Under the pieces are notes generated by a model. That model made no database searches. It saw only the letters and a list, made by a program, of their open reading frames with translations, and was not told the DNA's origin. Position numbers and translations under genes: made by a program. A DNA stretch of 46,154 bases from contig NZ_JAFFZM010000038.1 of the NCBI RefSeq assembly GCF_017676345.1, positions 1 to 46,154 on the forward strand. The letters run 5' to 3'. Positions within the stretch are counted from its first letter, which is position 1. Each line of letters starts with the position of its first letter. This stretch comes from Streptomyces smyrnaeus (GTDB taxonomy: Bacteria; Actinomycetota; Actinomycetes; Streptomycetales; Streptomycetaceae). This document shows positions 26,336-36,115 of the stretch, in pieces.

Positions 26336-27973
26336 TCAGCGGCGCACCACGAAGTGGTCGACGCGGCGGCCCGACCGAGCCAGCGCGGTCACCGAGAGCG
26401 ACGGCCGCCGCCCGCCCTCGCACTCCACGGCGAGGAACGAGAAGCCCGTGTAGCGGATACGGGACCACTCCACCTCGCCCCGCTCCTCGCGGCGGCCCTC
26501 ACCCCAGCGGATGCCGGGAACGCTGTCCCGCTCCTCGATGTGCCCCTCGTAGCTGTCCGGCGCCGAGAAGTCGTACAGCTCCCTCCCGCCCCCGCCGGCG
26601 GTGACGTAGACCGTGCCGTCGCGCACCGGATCGGTCACGTCGCCCACCCGAACCGCCCGGGTGGGCGCACCGCCCCGCAGGGGATCGGTGCGTTCGTACA
26701 CATGGTTGTGCCCGTTGATCACCAGGTCGACGTGGTGCTTCTCGAACAGCGCCACCCACGCCTCCCGCACCCCGCCGTCCGAACCGTGGGTGGCGGTCGA
26801 GTACGCGCAGTGGTGGAAGAAGACGACGACGAAGTCGATGCCCCGCGCGGCGCGCATCCGCTTGAGCGTGCGCTCCAGCCACCGCGTCTGCGCCCCGTCG
26901 GTGTAGCCCCGGTTGGCGGGGATCTCGTAGGAGACGTCGTTGGCGTCCAGGGCGATCACCCCCACGTTCCCGTACTCGAACGTGTAGACGCCGGGCGCCC
27001 GGTCGGGGTCCGGGCCGGTGCCGGGCAGGGACCAGCGGGCGGTCTGGCCGCCGTAGCCGTCGGGGGAGTACCACGCTTCCATGTCGTGGTTGCCCGTGGT
27101 CACCATCCACGGCACGCGGGAGGCGACCGGTTCGGTCTGGGCCAGGAGCTGGTCCCACAGGCGCGCGTCGTAGGTGTCGGACTTCTTGCCGTGCCCGGTG
27201 TCGTCGGCGTAGCAGATGTCTCCCGCGTGCAGATGGAACGCCGGATTCTGGCCGAGCACCGCCTGGCCGCCTGTCAGCGCCTCGGGGCCGACGCCCTGGT
27301 CGCCGAAGGCGGTGAAGACGAACGGCTCCGTGCTGTCGGCGGGCGCGGTGGTGAACGACCCCACGGTGCCCAGCCGTTCGGCGGCGGTGGGGTCGAAGCC
27401 GTCGTGTCCGACGCCGTAGTAGTACGTCGTGCCCGGGCGCAGCCCGTCCAGGCCGACGTGCAGATAGAGCTGCTCGACGGCGGGCAGCCCACGGCCGAGC
27501 GAGGGGGTGTGCAGGTCGCGTACCTCCGCCGGGACCTTCCGGTCCAGCTCCCACGGCTTGAGTCCGACCCGCAGATACGGGCGCCGGACGGCGAACGGCA
27601 CCTGCCAGGAGACGTTCATCCGGGTCTTCGGGTCGGCGCCGAACGCCAGGTGGCGGCCGAACGGCGCCACCAGCTTGCCGTCCACCACGGCCTTGGACGG
27701 CGCCGGCGCGGGAGGCCCACCGGCGTCGGCGGGGTTGCCGGGACCTTGGTCGAGTGCGGTGTCGGAGCCGACGACCAGCCCGGCGGCACCGGCGGCGCCC
27801 GCCACCATCAGCCCGCCGCCGCGCAGTACCCCGCGCCGGGTGGGGCCGCTCCGGCCGGTGGAGCGGGGCGAGCGGGTCAGCTTTTCGCGCAGATAGGCGT
27901 GCTGCTCGGCCATGCTCATCCGCGCGGCGAGCCGGGCGGGGATCCCGAGGTTCGGCAGATCGTTCGCGGCCAT
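26336..27973 (-). CDS. Tat-exported purple acid phosphatase-like metallophosphoesterase
   Basis: Encodes 545 residues from ATG 27973. After about 45 residues comes a Tat signal, PTRRGVLRGGGLMVAGAAGA (twin Arg followed by a hydrophobic stretch). Residues about 100-210 form the fibronectin-like N-terminal domain of purple acid phosphatases. The metallophosphatase blocks are all present in order: FGDQGV, HAGDICYAD, TTGNHDME, VFFHHCAYS and the C-terminal NGHNHVYERT. A secreted dinuclear-metal phosphoesterase is expected. Its natural substrate is unknown. It is divergent from leuB and convergent with the small gene at 26068. Confidence 0.92.
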   Translation of the reverse strand: MAANDLPNLGIPARLAARMSMAEQHAYLREKLTRSPRSTGRSGPTRRGVLRGGGLMVAGAAGAAGLVVGSDTALDQGPGNPADAGGPPAPAPSKAVVDGKLVAPFGRHLAFGADPKTRMNVSWQVPFAVRRPYLRVGLKPWELDRKVPAEVRDLHTPSLGRGLPAVEQLYLHVGLDGLRPGTTYYYGVGHDGFDPTAAERLGTVGSFTTAPADSTEPFVFTAFGDQGVGPEALTGGQAVLGQNPAFHLHAGDICYADDTGHGKKSDTYDARLWDQLLAQTEPVASRVPWMVTTGNHDMEAWYSPDGYGGQTARWSLPGTGPDPDRAPGVYTFEYGNVGVIALDANDVSYEIPANRGYTDGAQTRWLERTLKRMRAARGIDFVVVFFHHCAYSTATHGSDGGVREAWVALFEKHHVDLVINGHNHVYERTDPLRGGAPTRAVRVGDVTDPVRDGTVYVTAGGGGRELYDFSAPDSYEGHIEERDSVPGIRWGEGRREERGEVEWSRIRYTGFSFLAVECEGGRRPSLSVTALARSGRRVDHFVVRR

Positions 27974-28132
27974 GGGCCCACGGTCTCAATGAGCGCCAAC
28001 TGCCGGAAGACGCCGACGGGTACGTGTGGTGAACGGCGTTCGTCGGCAGCCGCAACGGTGTGCGCGGGGCCTCGCGCCCTCCGCCGCCGTCCGTCATACG
28101 GACAGCCTTATGTCACAGCCTGGGACGGAGAG

Positions 28133-28138
28133 TAGTGT
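28133..28138 (+). promoter_or_regulatory. leuB: -10 box for leaderless leuB mRNA
   Basis: TAGTGT, matching TANNNT, ends 8 positions before the A of the leuB ATG at 28146. The bases between are too few for a ribosome-binding site, so the transcript probably starts at or one base before the ATG. Confidence 0.5.
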
Positions 28139-28145
28139 CGGGCGC

Positions 28146-29213
28146 ATGTCTTCAGGAACGGCCTCCCGCACGGACCGCACCATCGACCTCGCAGTGATCT
28201 CCGGCGACGGAATCGGCCCCGAGGTCGTCGCCCAGGGCCTCAAGGTCCTCACCGCCGTCCTCCCGCAGGACGTCAAGCTGGAGACGCACGAGTACGATCT
28301 CGGCGCCAAACGCTGGCACGCCACGGGGGAGACGCTCACCGACGAGGAGCTGGAGCGGCTCAAGGCGCACGACGCGATCCTGCTCGGCGCGATCGGCGAC
28401 CCCGGCGTGCCCTCCGGGGTGCTGGAGCGCGGGCTGCTGCTCAAGCTCCGCTTCGCCTTCGACCACTTCGTCAATCTGCGCCCCTCCAAGCTCTTCCCGA
28501 ACACCACCTCCCCGCTGGCGGGCAGCCCCGAGATCGACTTCGTCGTCGTCCGCGAGGGCACCGAGGGGCCGTACGTCGGCAACGGCGGGACGATCCGCAA
28601 GGGCACCCCGCAGGAGGTCGCCAACGAGGTGAGCGTCAACACCGCGTTCGGTGTGGAGCGGGTCGTGCGCGACGCGTACGCGCGGGCCCAGGCGCGTCCG
28701 CGCAAGAAGCTGACGCTGGTGCACAAGAACAATGTGCTGGTGCACGCCGGTCACCTGTGGAAGGACACCTTCGACCGGGTGGGGCGCGAGTACCCCGAGG
28801 TGACCACCGACTATCTGCACGTGGACGCCGCCACCATCTTCCTGGTCACCGACCCGGCGCGGTTCGACGTGATCGTCACCGACAACCTCTTCGGCGACAT
28901 CATCACCGACCTCGCCGCCGCCGTCAGCGGTGGGATCGGCCTGGCCGCCTCCGGGAACATCAACCCCACCCGCCGGTTCCCCTCGATGTTCGAGCCCGTG
29001 CACGGGTCCGCGCCCGACATCGCCGGGACCGGGAAGGCGGACCCGACGGCCACGGTGCTCTCCGTCGCCCTGCTGCTGCGGCACCTGGGATACGAGACCG
29101 AGGCCGAGCGCATCGATGAGGCCGTCACCACGGACCTCGCCGAGCGGGACACCGCAGCGGCGCGGACCACCGAGGAGATCGGGGACGCCCTGGCGGCCCG
29201 AGTGGCCGGCTGA
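28146..29213 (+). CDS. leuB: 3-isopropylmalate dehydrogenase
   Basis: Encodes 355 residues from ATG 28146 (MSSGTASRTDRTIDLAVISG); longer in-frame starts upstream look noncoding. It oxidises and decarboxylates 3-isopropylmalate to 2-oxoisocaproate with NAD in leucine synthesis. Seen: GDGIGPEVV near the N-terminus, REGTEGPYVGNGG, the substrate Lys/Asp region KKLTLVHKNNVLVHAGHLW, TDNLFGDIITDLAA (metal Asp) and EPVHGSAPDIAGTGKADP. The Tyr of the EGPY stretch and the shorter length fit the actinobacterial class. Separate from ilvBNC; likely expressed from the promoter at 28133. Confidence 0.95.
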   Translation: MSSGTASRTDRTIDLAVISGDGIGPEVVAQGLKVLTAVLPQDVKLETHEYDLGAKRWHATGETLTDEELERLKAHDAILLGAIGDPGVPSGVLERGLLLKLRFAFDHFVNLRPSKLFPNTTSPLAGSPEIDFVVVREGTEGPYVGNGGTIRKGTPQEVANEVSVNTAFGVERVVRDAYARAQARPRKKLTLVHKNNVLVHAGHLWKDTFDRVGREYPEVTTDYLHVDAATIFLVTDPARFDVIVTDNLFGDIITDLAAAVSGGIGLAASGNINPTRRFPSMFEPVHGSAPDIAGTGKADPTATVLSVALLLRHLGYETEAERIDEAVTTDLAERDTAAARTTEEIGDALAARVAG

Positions 29214-29369
29214 CCCCTCCGGGTCACCGCCCGGCGACACATGTGCGCGCTGAGCAGGGCTGCCGTACCCGCGTCCGGTGGCGGTTGACCTGCGCGCGAT
29301 AATCGGGGTGTGGACCGCCCCCGGCGAGGGTGCCCGGAGCACCGGCACCGTGCGGGGGCAGTCACCCCG

Positions 29370-29429
29370 ATGGTCAGCCGCACCGTCGGGGCGGCTCACC
29401 CCGTGGGGGTCCGCATCACGACGAGTTAA
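29370..29429 (+). CDS. Possible upstream leader ORF before ilvE
   Basis: A 19-codon frame, MVSRTVGAAHPVGVRITTS, whose TAA stop overlaps the AAGGACG ribosome-binding site of ilvE. It has four Val and one Ile codon, and AGCCGC/GCGGCT within it can pair. There is no good ribosome-binding site or T-tract terminator, and Val codons are common by chance in GC-rich DNA. Translational coupling or attenuation is possible but unproven. Confidence 0.25.
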   Translation: MVSRTVGAAHPVGVRITTS

Positions 29430-29439
29430 GGACGCGGAC

Positions 29440-30546
<1,107 letters not shown>

Positions 30547-30604
30547 CGGGTAGCCCCTCACAGACATCGTGGGGCGTATCGGGTAAGCCCGGAACCGACT
30601 CGGC

Positions 30605-30626
30605 GTACATGTACCTGACATGCAGC
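30605..30626 (+). promoter_or_regulatory. Possible PHO-box-like direct repeats before phoD
   Basis: GTACATGTACC followed by TGACATGCAGC: two 11-base units sharing ACATG at the same place, 87 bases before the PhoD start. Streptomyces PHO boxes are 11-base direct repeats, but these match the consensus only partly. Weak call, kept because the gene downstream is a phosphatase. Confidence 0.25.
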
Positions 30627-30712
30627 GGTCGGGCTTCCGTAGCTGAAGTGCCTTTCGGCAGCGCTGTGATGACGGTGTCATCGACTGCCTCCCGGGAGGG
30701 CCGAGATCCACG

Positions 30713-32359
30713 ATGCCGCCTCATGAGACGACACAGCAGGATCAGGAGAATCAGCAGGAGATCAGACGAGCGGCGGCCGCTTGGGGCCGCCGCCGTCTGC
30801 TGACCGTCACGGGCGCCGCCGCGGCACTCGCTTTCACCACCAACCTCCCGGGCAGCGCCCAGGCGGCAGAGGCGGACGCGCGCACGGCTGTCCGCGCCGA
30901 CCCCTTCACCCTGGGCGTCGCCTCGGGCGACCCGCTGCCCGGCTCCGTGGTGCTGTGGACCCGGCTCGCGCCCGAGCCCTACGAGCCCGGCAGCGGACTG
31001 CCCAAGGCGCGGATCACCGTCCGGTGGGAGCTGGCCCACGACCGGCGCTTCCGCCGTGTCGTGCGCCGGGGGAAGACCACCGCGCACCCGGAGCTGAACC
31101 ACGCGGTCCATGTGGAGGCCGAGGGGCTGGGTGCCGACCGCGTCTACTACTACCGTTTCCGCGTCGGCAAGTGGATCAGCCCGGTGGGCCGTACCCGGAC
31201 GGCGCCGGCACCCGGCGCCGACCTGAACGAGCTGCGGCTGGCCGCCGTCTCCTGCCAGGCGTACCACCACGGCTACTTCACCGCCCACCGCCACCTCGCC
31301 GAGGAGGACGTGGACCTGGTCTTCCACCTCGGCGACTATCTGTACGAGTACGCCGTCGACGCGCACGGCGGCTCCCGCGCCTACACCGACCGGGAACTGC
31401 CGGCCCTCTTCAACCGGGAGACCGTCTCGCTGGAGGACTACCGGCTGCGGTACGCGCTCTACAAGTCGGACCCCGATCTGCAGGCCGCACACGCCGCGCA
31501 CCCGTTCCTCGTCACCTGGGACGACCACGAGACGGAGAACAACTACGCGGACGACATCCCCGAGGACGGCGGTTCCACGGAGGACTTCCTGGTGCGCAGG
31601 GCCGCCGCCTACCGCGCCTACTGGGAGAACCTGCCGCTGCGCAGGCCCCAGCGGCCCAAGGGCCCCGACATGCAGCTCTACCGCCGGGTACGGTTCGGCA
31701 AGCTCGCCCAGTTCGACATCCTCGACACCCGCCAGTACCGCTCCGACCAGGCCTACGGCGACGGCTGGCACCGCCCGGGGCCCGAGTCGACGGACCCCTC
31801 CCGCACCATGGTCGGCGCCGCGCAGGAGCGCTGGCTGATCGACGGCTGGCGGGCCTCGGACGCCGTGTGGAACCTCGTGCCGCAGCAGGTCACCTTCTGC
31901 GAGCGGCGCAGCACCAGCGCCGCCGACTACAAGGTCAGCATGGACGCCTGGGACGGCGCCCCGGCCTCCCGCGACCGGCTGCTGGCGGGTGCGGAGAAGG
32001 CCGGCGCCACCAATCTGATGGTGCTCACGGGGGATGTGCACCGGGGGTACGCGTACGACATCAAGCGCGACTTCGGGGACCAGAAGTCCCGCACCATGGG
32101 CACCGAGATCGTGGCCACCTCCATCACCAGCGGCCAGGACGGCGAGGACAAGCCCGCCAACTGGGACAGCTACATGGGCGCCAACCCGCACATGAAGTTC
32201 TACAACGGTCACCGCGGCTATGTGACGGTGCGGCTGGACAAGCGCCAGGCCCGTGCGGACTTCCGTACGGTCGCCGTCGTCACCAGGCCGGGGGCGCCGA
32301 TCAGCACCGCGGCCTCGTTCGTCACCCGGGTCGGCGATCAGGGGCTGCACGAGGTGTGA
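30713..32359 (+). CDS. phoD: Tat-exported alkaline phosphatase D
   Basis: Encodes 548 residues from ATG 30713 with GGGAGGG about 13 bases upstream. The N-terminus has a twin-Arg signal (GRRRLLTVTGAAAALAF) ending near AQA, then the PhoD N-terminal domain beginning FTLGVASGDPLPGSVVLWTR. Metal-site blocks: VSCQAYHHGYF, VFHLGDYLYEY, TWDDHETENNYADD, and VLTGDVHRGYAYD. PhoD enzymes are calcium/iron phospho-mono/diesterases active outside the cell under phosphate limitation. It is the second secreted phosphatase in this window. PhoP control is inferred only from weak repeats upstream. Confidence 0.93.
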   Translation: MPPHETTQQDQENQQEIRRAAAAWGRRRLLTVTGAAAALAFTTNLPGSAQAAEADARTAVRADPFTLGVASGDPLPGSVVLWTRLAPEPYEPGSGLPKARITVRWELAHDRRFRRVVRRGKTTAHPELNHAVHVEAEGLGADRVYYYRFRVGKWISPVGRTRTAPAPGADLNELRLAAVSCQAYHHGYFTAHRHLAEEDVDLVFHLGDYLYEYAVDAHGGSRAYTDRELPALFNRETVSLEDYRLRYALYKSDPDLQAAHAAHPFLVTWDDHETENNYADDIPEDGGSTEDFLVRRAAAYRAYWENLPLRRPQRPKGPDMQLYRRVRFGKLAQFDILDTRQYRSDQAYGDGWHRPGPESTDPSRTMVGAAQERWLIDGWRASDAVWNLVPQQVTFCERRSTSAADYKVSMDAWDGAPASRDRLLAGAEKAGATNLMVLTGDVHRGYAYDIKRDFGDQKSRTMGTEIVATSITSGQDGEDKPANWDSYMGANPHMKFYNGHRGYVTVRLDKRQARADFRTVAVVTRPGAPISTAASFVTRVGDQGLHEV

Positions 32360-32416
32360 GCCGACGGGCCGTTTCCGCATCGTGAGACGGGAGGGGGCAC
32401 TGGGGCGGTGTTGTGC

Positions 32417-32422
32417 AAGACT
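32417..32422 (+). promoter_or_regulatory. -10 box for the cimA leader transcript
   Basis: AAGACT, one mismatch from TAGACT, ends 7 bases before the GTG at 32429. That is the same spacing as at the leaderless starts of the genes at 11398 and 40509. Confidence 0.4.
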
Positions 32423-32428
32423 TCCCCC

Positions 32429-32479
32429 GTGCCCTCGTTCGTCATGATTATTGGCAGCAGGCGCGCCGGTCCGCAGTGA
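32429..32479 (+). CDS. cimA leader peptide (isoleucine attenuator)
   Basis: A 16-codon frame from GTG 32429, MPSFVMIIGSRRAGPQ; alternatively it starts at the ATG at 32444 (MIIGSRRAGPQ). Tandem ATT ATT isoleucine codons are rare in this GC-rich DNA and are followed about 60 bases later by a T-tract terminator, the layout of ribosome-mediated attenuation. CimA makes the precursor of isoleucine, so Ile codons are the expected sensor. No Shine-Dalgarno site is present; the leader is likely translated from a leaderless mRNA. Confidence 0.75.
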   Translation: MPSFVMIIGSRRAGPQ

Positions 32480-32539
32480 CCGACTGCCGTGGAACGACCC
32501 CTACGGCAGCGGCCACCGTGCCCCAGACCCGCGCGCAGA

Positions 32540-32565
32540 CCTCTCGCACCCGCGAGGGGTTTTTT
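32540..32565 (+). terminator. Attenuator terminator before cimA
   Basis: CCTCTCGC (32540-32547) pairs with GCGAGGGG (32552-32559), one wobble pair, loop ACCC, followed by six T (32560-32565). It lies between the leader peptide and the cimA start at 32668 and mirrors the ilvB attenuator. Confidence 0.85.
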
Positions 32566-32667
32566 CGTTTTCCGGCCCACCCGGCCGAAGGCGGAGGCGC
32601 GAGGGATGATGGGGGCAAGTGGAGCGTTTCCTTCCGCAACCACTGAACCCAGCAGGAGCCATCAGCC

Positions 32668-34272
32668 ATGACCCCCGACGACAGCTTCCACGTCTTCGAC
32701 ACCACCTTGCGTGACGGAGCACAGCGCGAGGGCATCAATCTGACCGTCGCCGACAAGCTGACCATCGCCCGCCACCTGGACGAGTACGGCGTCGGCTTCA
32801 TCGAGGGCGGCTGGCCGGGCGCCAACCCGCGCGACACCGAGTTCTTCGCCCGCGCGCCCAAGGAGATCGACTTCCAGCACGCGCAGCTCGTCGCGTTCGG
32901 CTCCACCCGCAGGGCAGGCGTCCCCGCGCAGATCGACCCGCAGGTCAAGGCGCTGCTCGACTCGAAGGCACCCGTGGTCACCCTGGTCGCCAAGGCGCAC
33001 GACCGCCATGTCGAGCTGGCCCTGCGCACCACGCTGGAGGAGAACCTGTCGATGATCTCCGAGACGGTCGCTCATCTGCGCGAGCACGGCCGTCGGGTCT
33101 TCGTCGACTGCGAGCACTTCTTCGACGGCTACCAGGCCAACCCCGGCTACGCCAAGCAGGTCGTCCGGGCCGCGCACGAGGCGGGCGCCGACGTGGTCGT
33201 GCTGTGCGACACCAACGGCGGCATGATCCCCGCCCGGATCCAGGCCGTCGTACGCACCGTCGCCGCGGACACCGGCGCCCGGCTGGGCATCCACGCGCAG
33301 GACGACACCGGCTGCGCCGTCGCCAACACGCTGGCCGCCGTGGACGGCGGCGCCACCCATGTGCAGTGCACCGCCAACGGCTACGGCGAGCGTGTCGGCA
33401 ACGCCAACCTCTTCCCCGTCGTCGCCGCGCTGGAGCTCAAGTACGACAAGCGCGTACTGCCCGAGGGAGCGCTCGCCGAGACCACCCGCATCTCGCACGC
33501 CATCGCCGAGGTCGTCAATCTGACCCCCTCCACCCACCAGCCCTACGTCGGCACCTCGGCCTTCGCCCACAAGGGCGGGCTGCACGCCTCCGCCATCAAG
33601 ATCGACCCGGACCTCTACCAGCACATCGCCCCCGAACTCGTCGGTAACACCATGCGGATGCTCGTCTCCGACATGGCAGGGCGCGCTTCCGTCGAGCTGA
33701 AGGGCAAGGAGCTCGGCTACGACCTGAGCGGCGAGCGGGAACTGGTCGGCCGCGTCGTCGAGCGCGTCAAGGAGCAGGAACTCAAGGGCTACACCTACGA
33801 GGCCGCCGACGCCTCCTTCGAGCTGCTGCTCCGCGACGAGGTGCACGGCGGAGCGACGGGCACCGCGCCCCGGTTCTTCCGCGCCGAGTCCTGGCGCGCC
33901 ATCGTCGAGCAGCGGCCCGACGGGATGCAGGTCAACGAGGCCACGGTGAAGCTGTGGGCCAAGGGCGAGCGGATCGTCGTCACCGGCGAGGGCAACGGTC
34001 CCGTCGACGCGCTGGACCGGGCGCTGCGGGCCGGACTGGAGCGCATCCACCCCGAACTGGCGCGGCTGAACCTGGTGGACTACAAGGTCCGCATCCTGGA
34101 GGGCGCACACGGGGCGTCGTCCACCACGCGGGTACTGCTGTCGATGAGCGACGGCAGCGGGGAGTGGACCACGGTCGGCGTCGGCGACAACGTCATCGCC
34201 GCCTCCTGGCAGGCACTGGACGACGGCTACACGTATGGGCTGCTGCGCGCGGGGGTCGAGGCCCACGACTAG
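32668..34272 (+). CDS. cimA: Citramalate synthase
   Basis: Encodes 534 residues from ATG 32668 after a CAGGAG site. A DRE-TIM metallolyase related to 2-isopropylmalate synthase: it condenses pyruvate and acetyl-CoA to (R)-citramalate, opening a threonine-independent isoleucine route. Seen: FDTTLRDGAQREGINLTVAD (metal/catalytic motif near the N-terminus), GFIEGGWPGANPRD, ADVVVLCDTNGGMIPARI, GIHAQDDTGCAVANTLAAVD, QCTANGYGERVGNANL and the C-terminal allosteric LeuA_dimer domain (about 390-530). The GGWPGANPRD motif separates CimA from LeuA. Regulation is by the upstream Ile leader attenuator plus probable isoleucine feedback. Confidence 0.94.
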   Translation: MTPDDSFHVFDTTLRDGAQREGINLTVADKLTIARHLDEYGVGFIEGGWPGANPRDTEFFARAPKEIDFQHAQLVAFGSTRRAGVPAQIDPQVKALLDSKAPVVTLVAKAHDRHVELALRTTLEENLSMISETVAHLREHGRRVFVDCEHFFDGYQANPGYAKQVVRAAHEAGADVVVLCDTNGGMIPARIQAVVRTVAADTGARLGIHAQDDTGCAVANTLAAVDGGATHVQCTANGYGERVGNANLFPVVAALELKYDKRVLPEGALAETTRISHAIAEVVNLTPSTHQPYVGTSAFAHKGGLHASAIKIDPDLYQHIAPELVGNTMRMLVSDMAGRASVELKGKELGYDLSGERELVGRVVERVKEQELKGYTYEAADASFELLLRDEVHGGATGTAPRFFRAESWRAIVEQRPDGMQVNEATVKLWAKGERIVVTGEGNGPVDALDRALRAGLERIHPELARLNLVDYKVRILEGAHGASSTTRVLLSMSDGSGEWTTVGVGDNVIAASWQALDDGYTYGLLRAGVEAHD

Positions 34273-34282
34273 GGGCGCCGCT

Positions 34283-34303
34283 CTCCCCGCGAAGCTGGGG
34301 GAG
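34283..34303. terminator. Hairpin between cimA and the convergent TetR gene
   Basis: CTCCCC (34283-34288) pairs with GGGGAG (34298-34303) around GCGAAGCTG. It lies between two convergent stop codons and can serve both transcripts. This GAAGCTGGGGGAG type of hairpin is common between Streptomyces genes. Confidence 0.55.
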
Positions 34304-34323
34304 GGGTACGCGACCGTGGGCGG

Positions 34324-34953
34324 TCAGTCGCCGCCCGGCGTGAGGGACTCGTCGAAGTGGTCGCGGACATGGCCGAGCGCCAGCTCCCGGTCCATGCCCG
34401 GCAGCCCCACCACCAGATGGGTACCGAAACCGTCCAGCAGCGCGCGGGTGCGGGTGGCGAACCGGTCCGCGTCGACCGCCGCGAACTCACCCTGCGCCAT
34501 GCCCTCCACCAGCAGCGCCACCAGGTCCCGGTGCCAGCTCAGCTCCAGTTCGAGCTGGCGGGCCCGTACCTCGTCGTCGCCGGACTGCGAGCGGTTCCAC
34601 ACCTCCAGCCACAGCGCCCAGTGCGGATCCCGGTGGCCGTGGGGCAGATAGAGCTCCACCAGCGCGTCAAGCCGCTCGCGGACCGGGGTCCGGCGGGCCA
34701 GCGCGGCGCGCCGGGCCGCCCCCAACTGCTCCTCGCTCCACTGGAGGGTCTGCAGCAGCAACTCGTCCTTGGTCTTGAAGTAGTAGACGAGATGGCCGCT
34801 GCTCATGCCGACCTCGCGGCCGAGCGCGGCCATCGTCAGCCGGTCCAGACCGCGTTCGGCGATCATCTCCATGGCGGCGGCCAGCACCTGCTCCCTGGGC
34901 TGCGCCGCACGCCGAGGACTCCGCCGGCGCTTGCCCTCCGCCTCTGTGACCAC
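34324..34953 (-). CDS. TetR-family regulator, BetI-like
   Basis: Encodes 209 residues from the GTG at 34953, with GGAGGAA 8 bases upstream. The N-terminal HTH is clear: REQVLAAAMEMIAERGLDRL, then TMAALGREVGMSSGHLVYYF and KTKDELL. The ligand domain (about 90-200) begins LVELYLPHGHRDPHWALWLE, resembling the BetI/TetR_C_6 type. It is the last gene of the minus-strand run ureAB-ureC-deiminase-tetR (59 bases after the deiminase), so it is probably expressed with the enzymes it controls. The matching operators would be the two TTGAGC-type palindromes ahead of ureAB and the permease gene. The ligand is unknown. Confidence 0.88.
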   Translation of the reverse strand: MVTEAEGKRRRSPRRAAQPREQVLAAAMEMIAERGLDRLTMAALGREVGMSSGHLVYYFKTKDELLLQTLQWSEEQLGAARRAALARRTPVRERLDALVELYLPHGHRDPHWALWLEVWNRSQSGDDEVRARQLELELSWHRDLVALLVEGMAQGEFAAVDADRFATRTRALLDGFGTHLVVGLPGMDRELALGHVRDHFDESLTPGGD

Positions 34954-35012
34954 CGCTGCGTTCCTCCAAGCCCCTCCGCGAGCCGTCGACCGTCGAGCCT
35001 AACCGGCCCGGT

Positions 35013-36050
35013 TCACACCCGGGGCTGCTGCTGGGTGATGCAGTGGATGCCGCCCCCGGCGGCGAACACCGTACGCGCGTCCACCAGCGTGACCGTCCGG
35101 CGGGGGAACAGCCGGCGGAAGATGTCGGCCGCGTGCTCGTCGCGCGGGTCGCCGAAGCCGCACAGGACGACCCCGCCGTTGCACAGGTAGTGGTTGACGT
35201 AGCTGTAGTCGACCGGCTCGCCCTCCGGGGTGTGCGTCACCGTCGGCGCGGGCAGCTCGACGACCTCCAGCTGCCTGCCCTTCGCGTCGGTGGCCGAGCG
35301 CAGCAGCTTCACCGTCTCCTTGCACAGGTCGTGGTCGGGGTGCGCGGGGTCGGGCTGGGTGTGTGCGACGACCACGCCGGGCGCGGCGAACGCGGCGACC
35401 AGGTCCACATGGCCCCGGGTGCCGTACGGGCCGTAGTCGGCGGTCAGTCCGCGCGGCAGCCAGATCGCCTTGCGGGTGCCGAGCCGCGCGTGGACCTCCG
35501 CCTCGACCTCCTCGTGCGTCCAGCCCGGGTTGCGCTCGGGGCCCAGCTGCACCGTCTCGGTGAGCAGCACCGTGCCCTCGCCGTCCACATGGATGCCGCC
35601 GCCCTCGTTGACCAGCGGCGAGGCGTGCACGGCAGCGCCCGCCCGCCCGGCGACGTACGCGCCGATCAGCTTGTCCCGCTCCCAGCGGGCCCACGGCTGG
35701 GCGCCCCAGCCGTTGAACGTCCAGTCGACGGCGGTCAGTCGGCCGCCCTCGACGACGAAGGTGGGGCCGATGTCGCGCATCCACGCGTCGTCCAGCGGCT
35801 GCCCGACGACCTCGATCTCGGGGCCGAGCTGTTCGCGCGCGCCCGCGACATCGTCCGGGCCGGCCACCATGGTGACCGGCTCGAAGCGGCGTACGGCGCG
35901 GGCGACGGACGCCCAGGCGGTACGTGCCTCGGCCAGCACCTCGGCGTCCTCGAACGTCGGGTTGGCGGCGGGCCATGCCATCCAGGTCCGCTCGTGCGGT
36001 GCCCACTCGGGCGGCATGAGGGGGGAGGCGGCGGGCGTGCGGGTGCTCAT
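35013..36050 (-). CDS. aguA: Agmatine deiminase family protein
   Basis: Encodes 345 residues from ATG 36050 (AAGGAAT upstream); a longer start at 36119 is less likely. Guanidine-modifying superfamily of the peptidyl-Arg/agmatine deiminase (PAD_porph) type, which releases ammonia from agmatine to give N-carbamoylputrescine. Family blocks: PPEWAPHERTWMAWPAANPT, DAWMRDIGPTFVV, NEGGGIHVDGEGTVLLTE, TRGHVDLVAAF and the nucleophile Cys337 in GGGIHCITQQQP. All catalytic residues are present. No agmatine/carbamoylputrescine pathway partner (aguB) is nearby; instead it is embedded with urease-like genes, so its true substrate may differ. Confidence 0.9.
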   Translation of the reverse strand: MSTRTPAASPLMPPEWAPHERTWMAWPAANPTFEDAEVLAEARTAWASVARAVRRFEPVTMVAGPDDVAGAREQLGPEIEVVGQPLDDAWMRDIGPTFVVEGGRLTAVDWTFNGWGAQPWARWERDKLIGAYVAGRAGAAVHASPLVNEGGGIHVDGEGTVLLTETVQLGPERNPGWTHEEVEAEVHARLGTRKAIWLPRGLTADYGPYGTRGHVDLVAAFAAPGVVVAHTQPDPAHPDHDLCKETVKLLRSATDAKGRQLEVVELPAPTVTHTPEGEPVDYSYVNHYLCNGGVVLCGFGDPRDEHAADIFRRLFPRRTVTLVDARTVFAAGGGIHCITQQQPRV

Positions 36051-36115
36051 GGGTGGCGATTCCTTGTGGTTCTCGGTCTCTGCGGAGAGTGCTCGGAGGA
36101 AGTGTCGGAGGAGGG

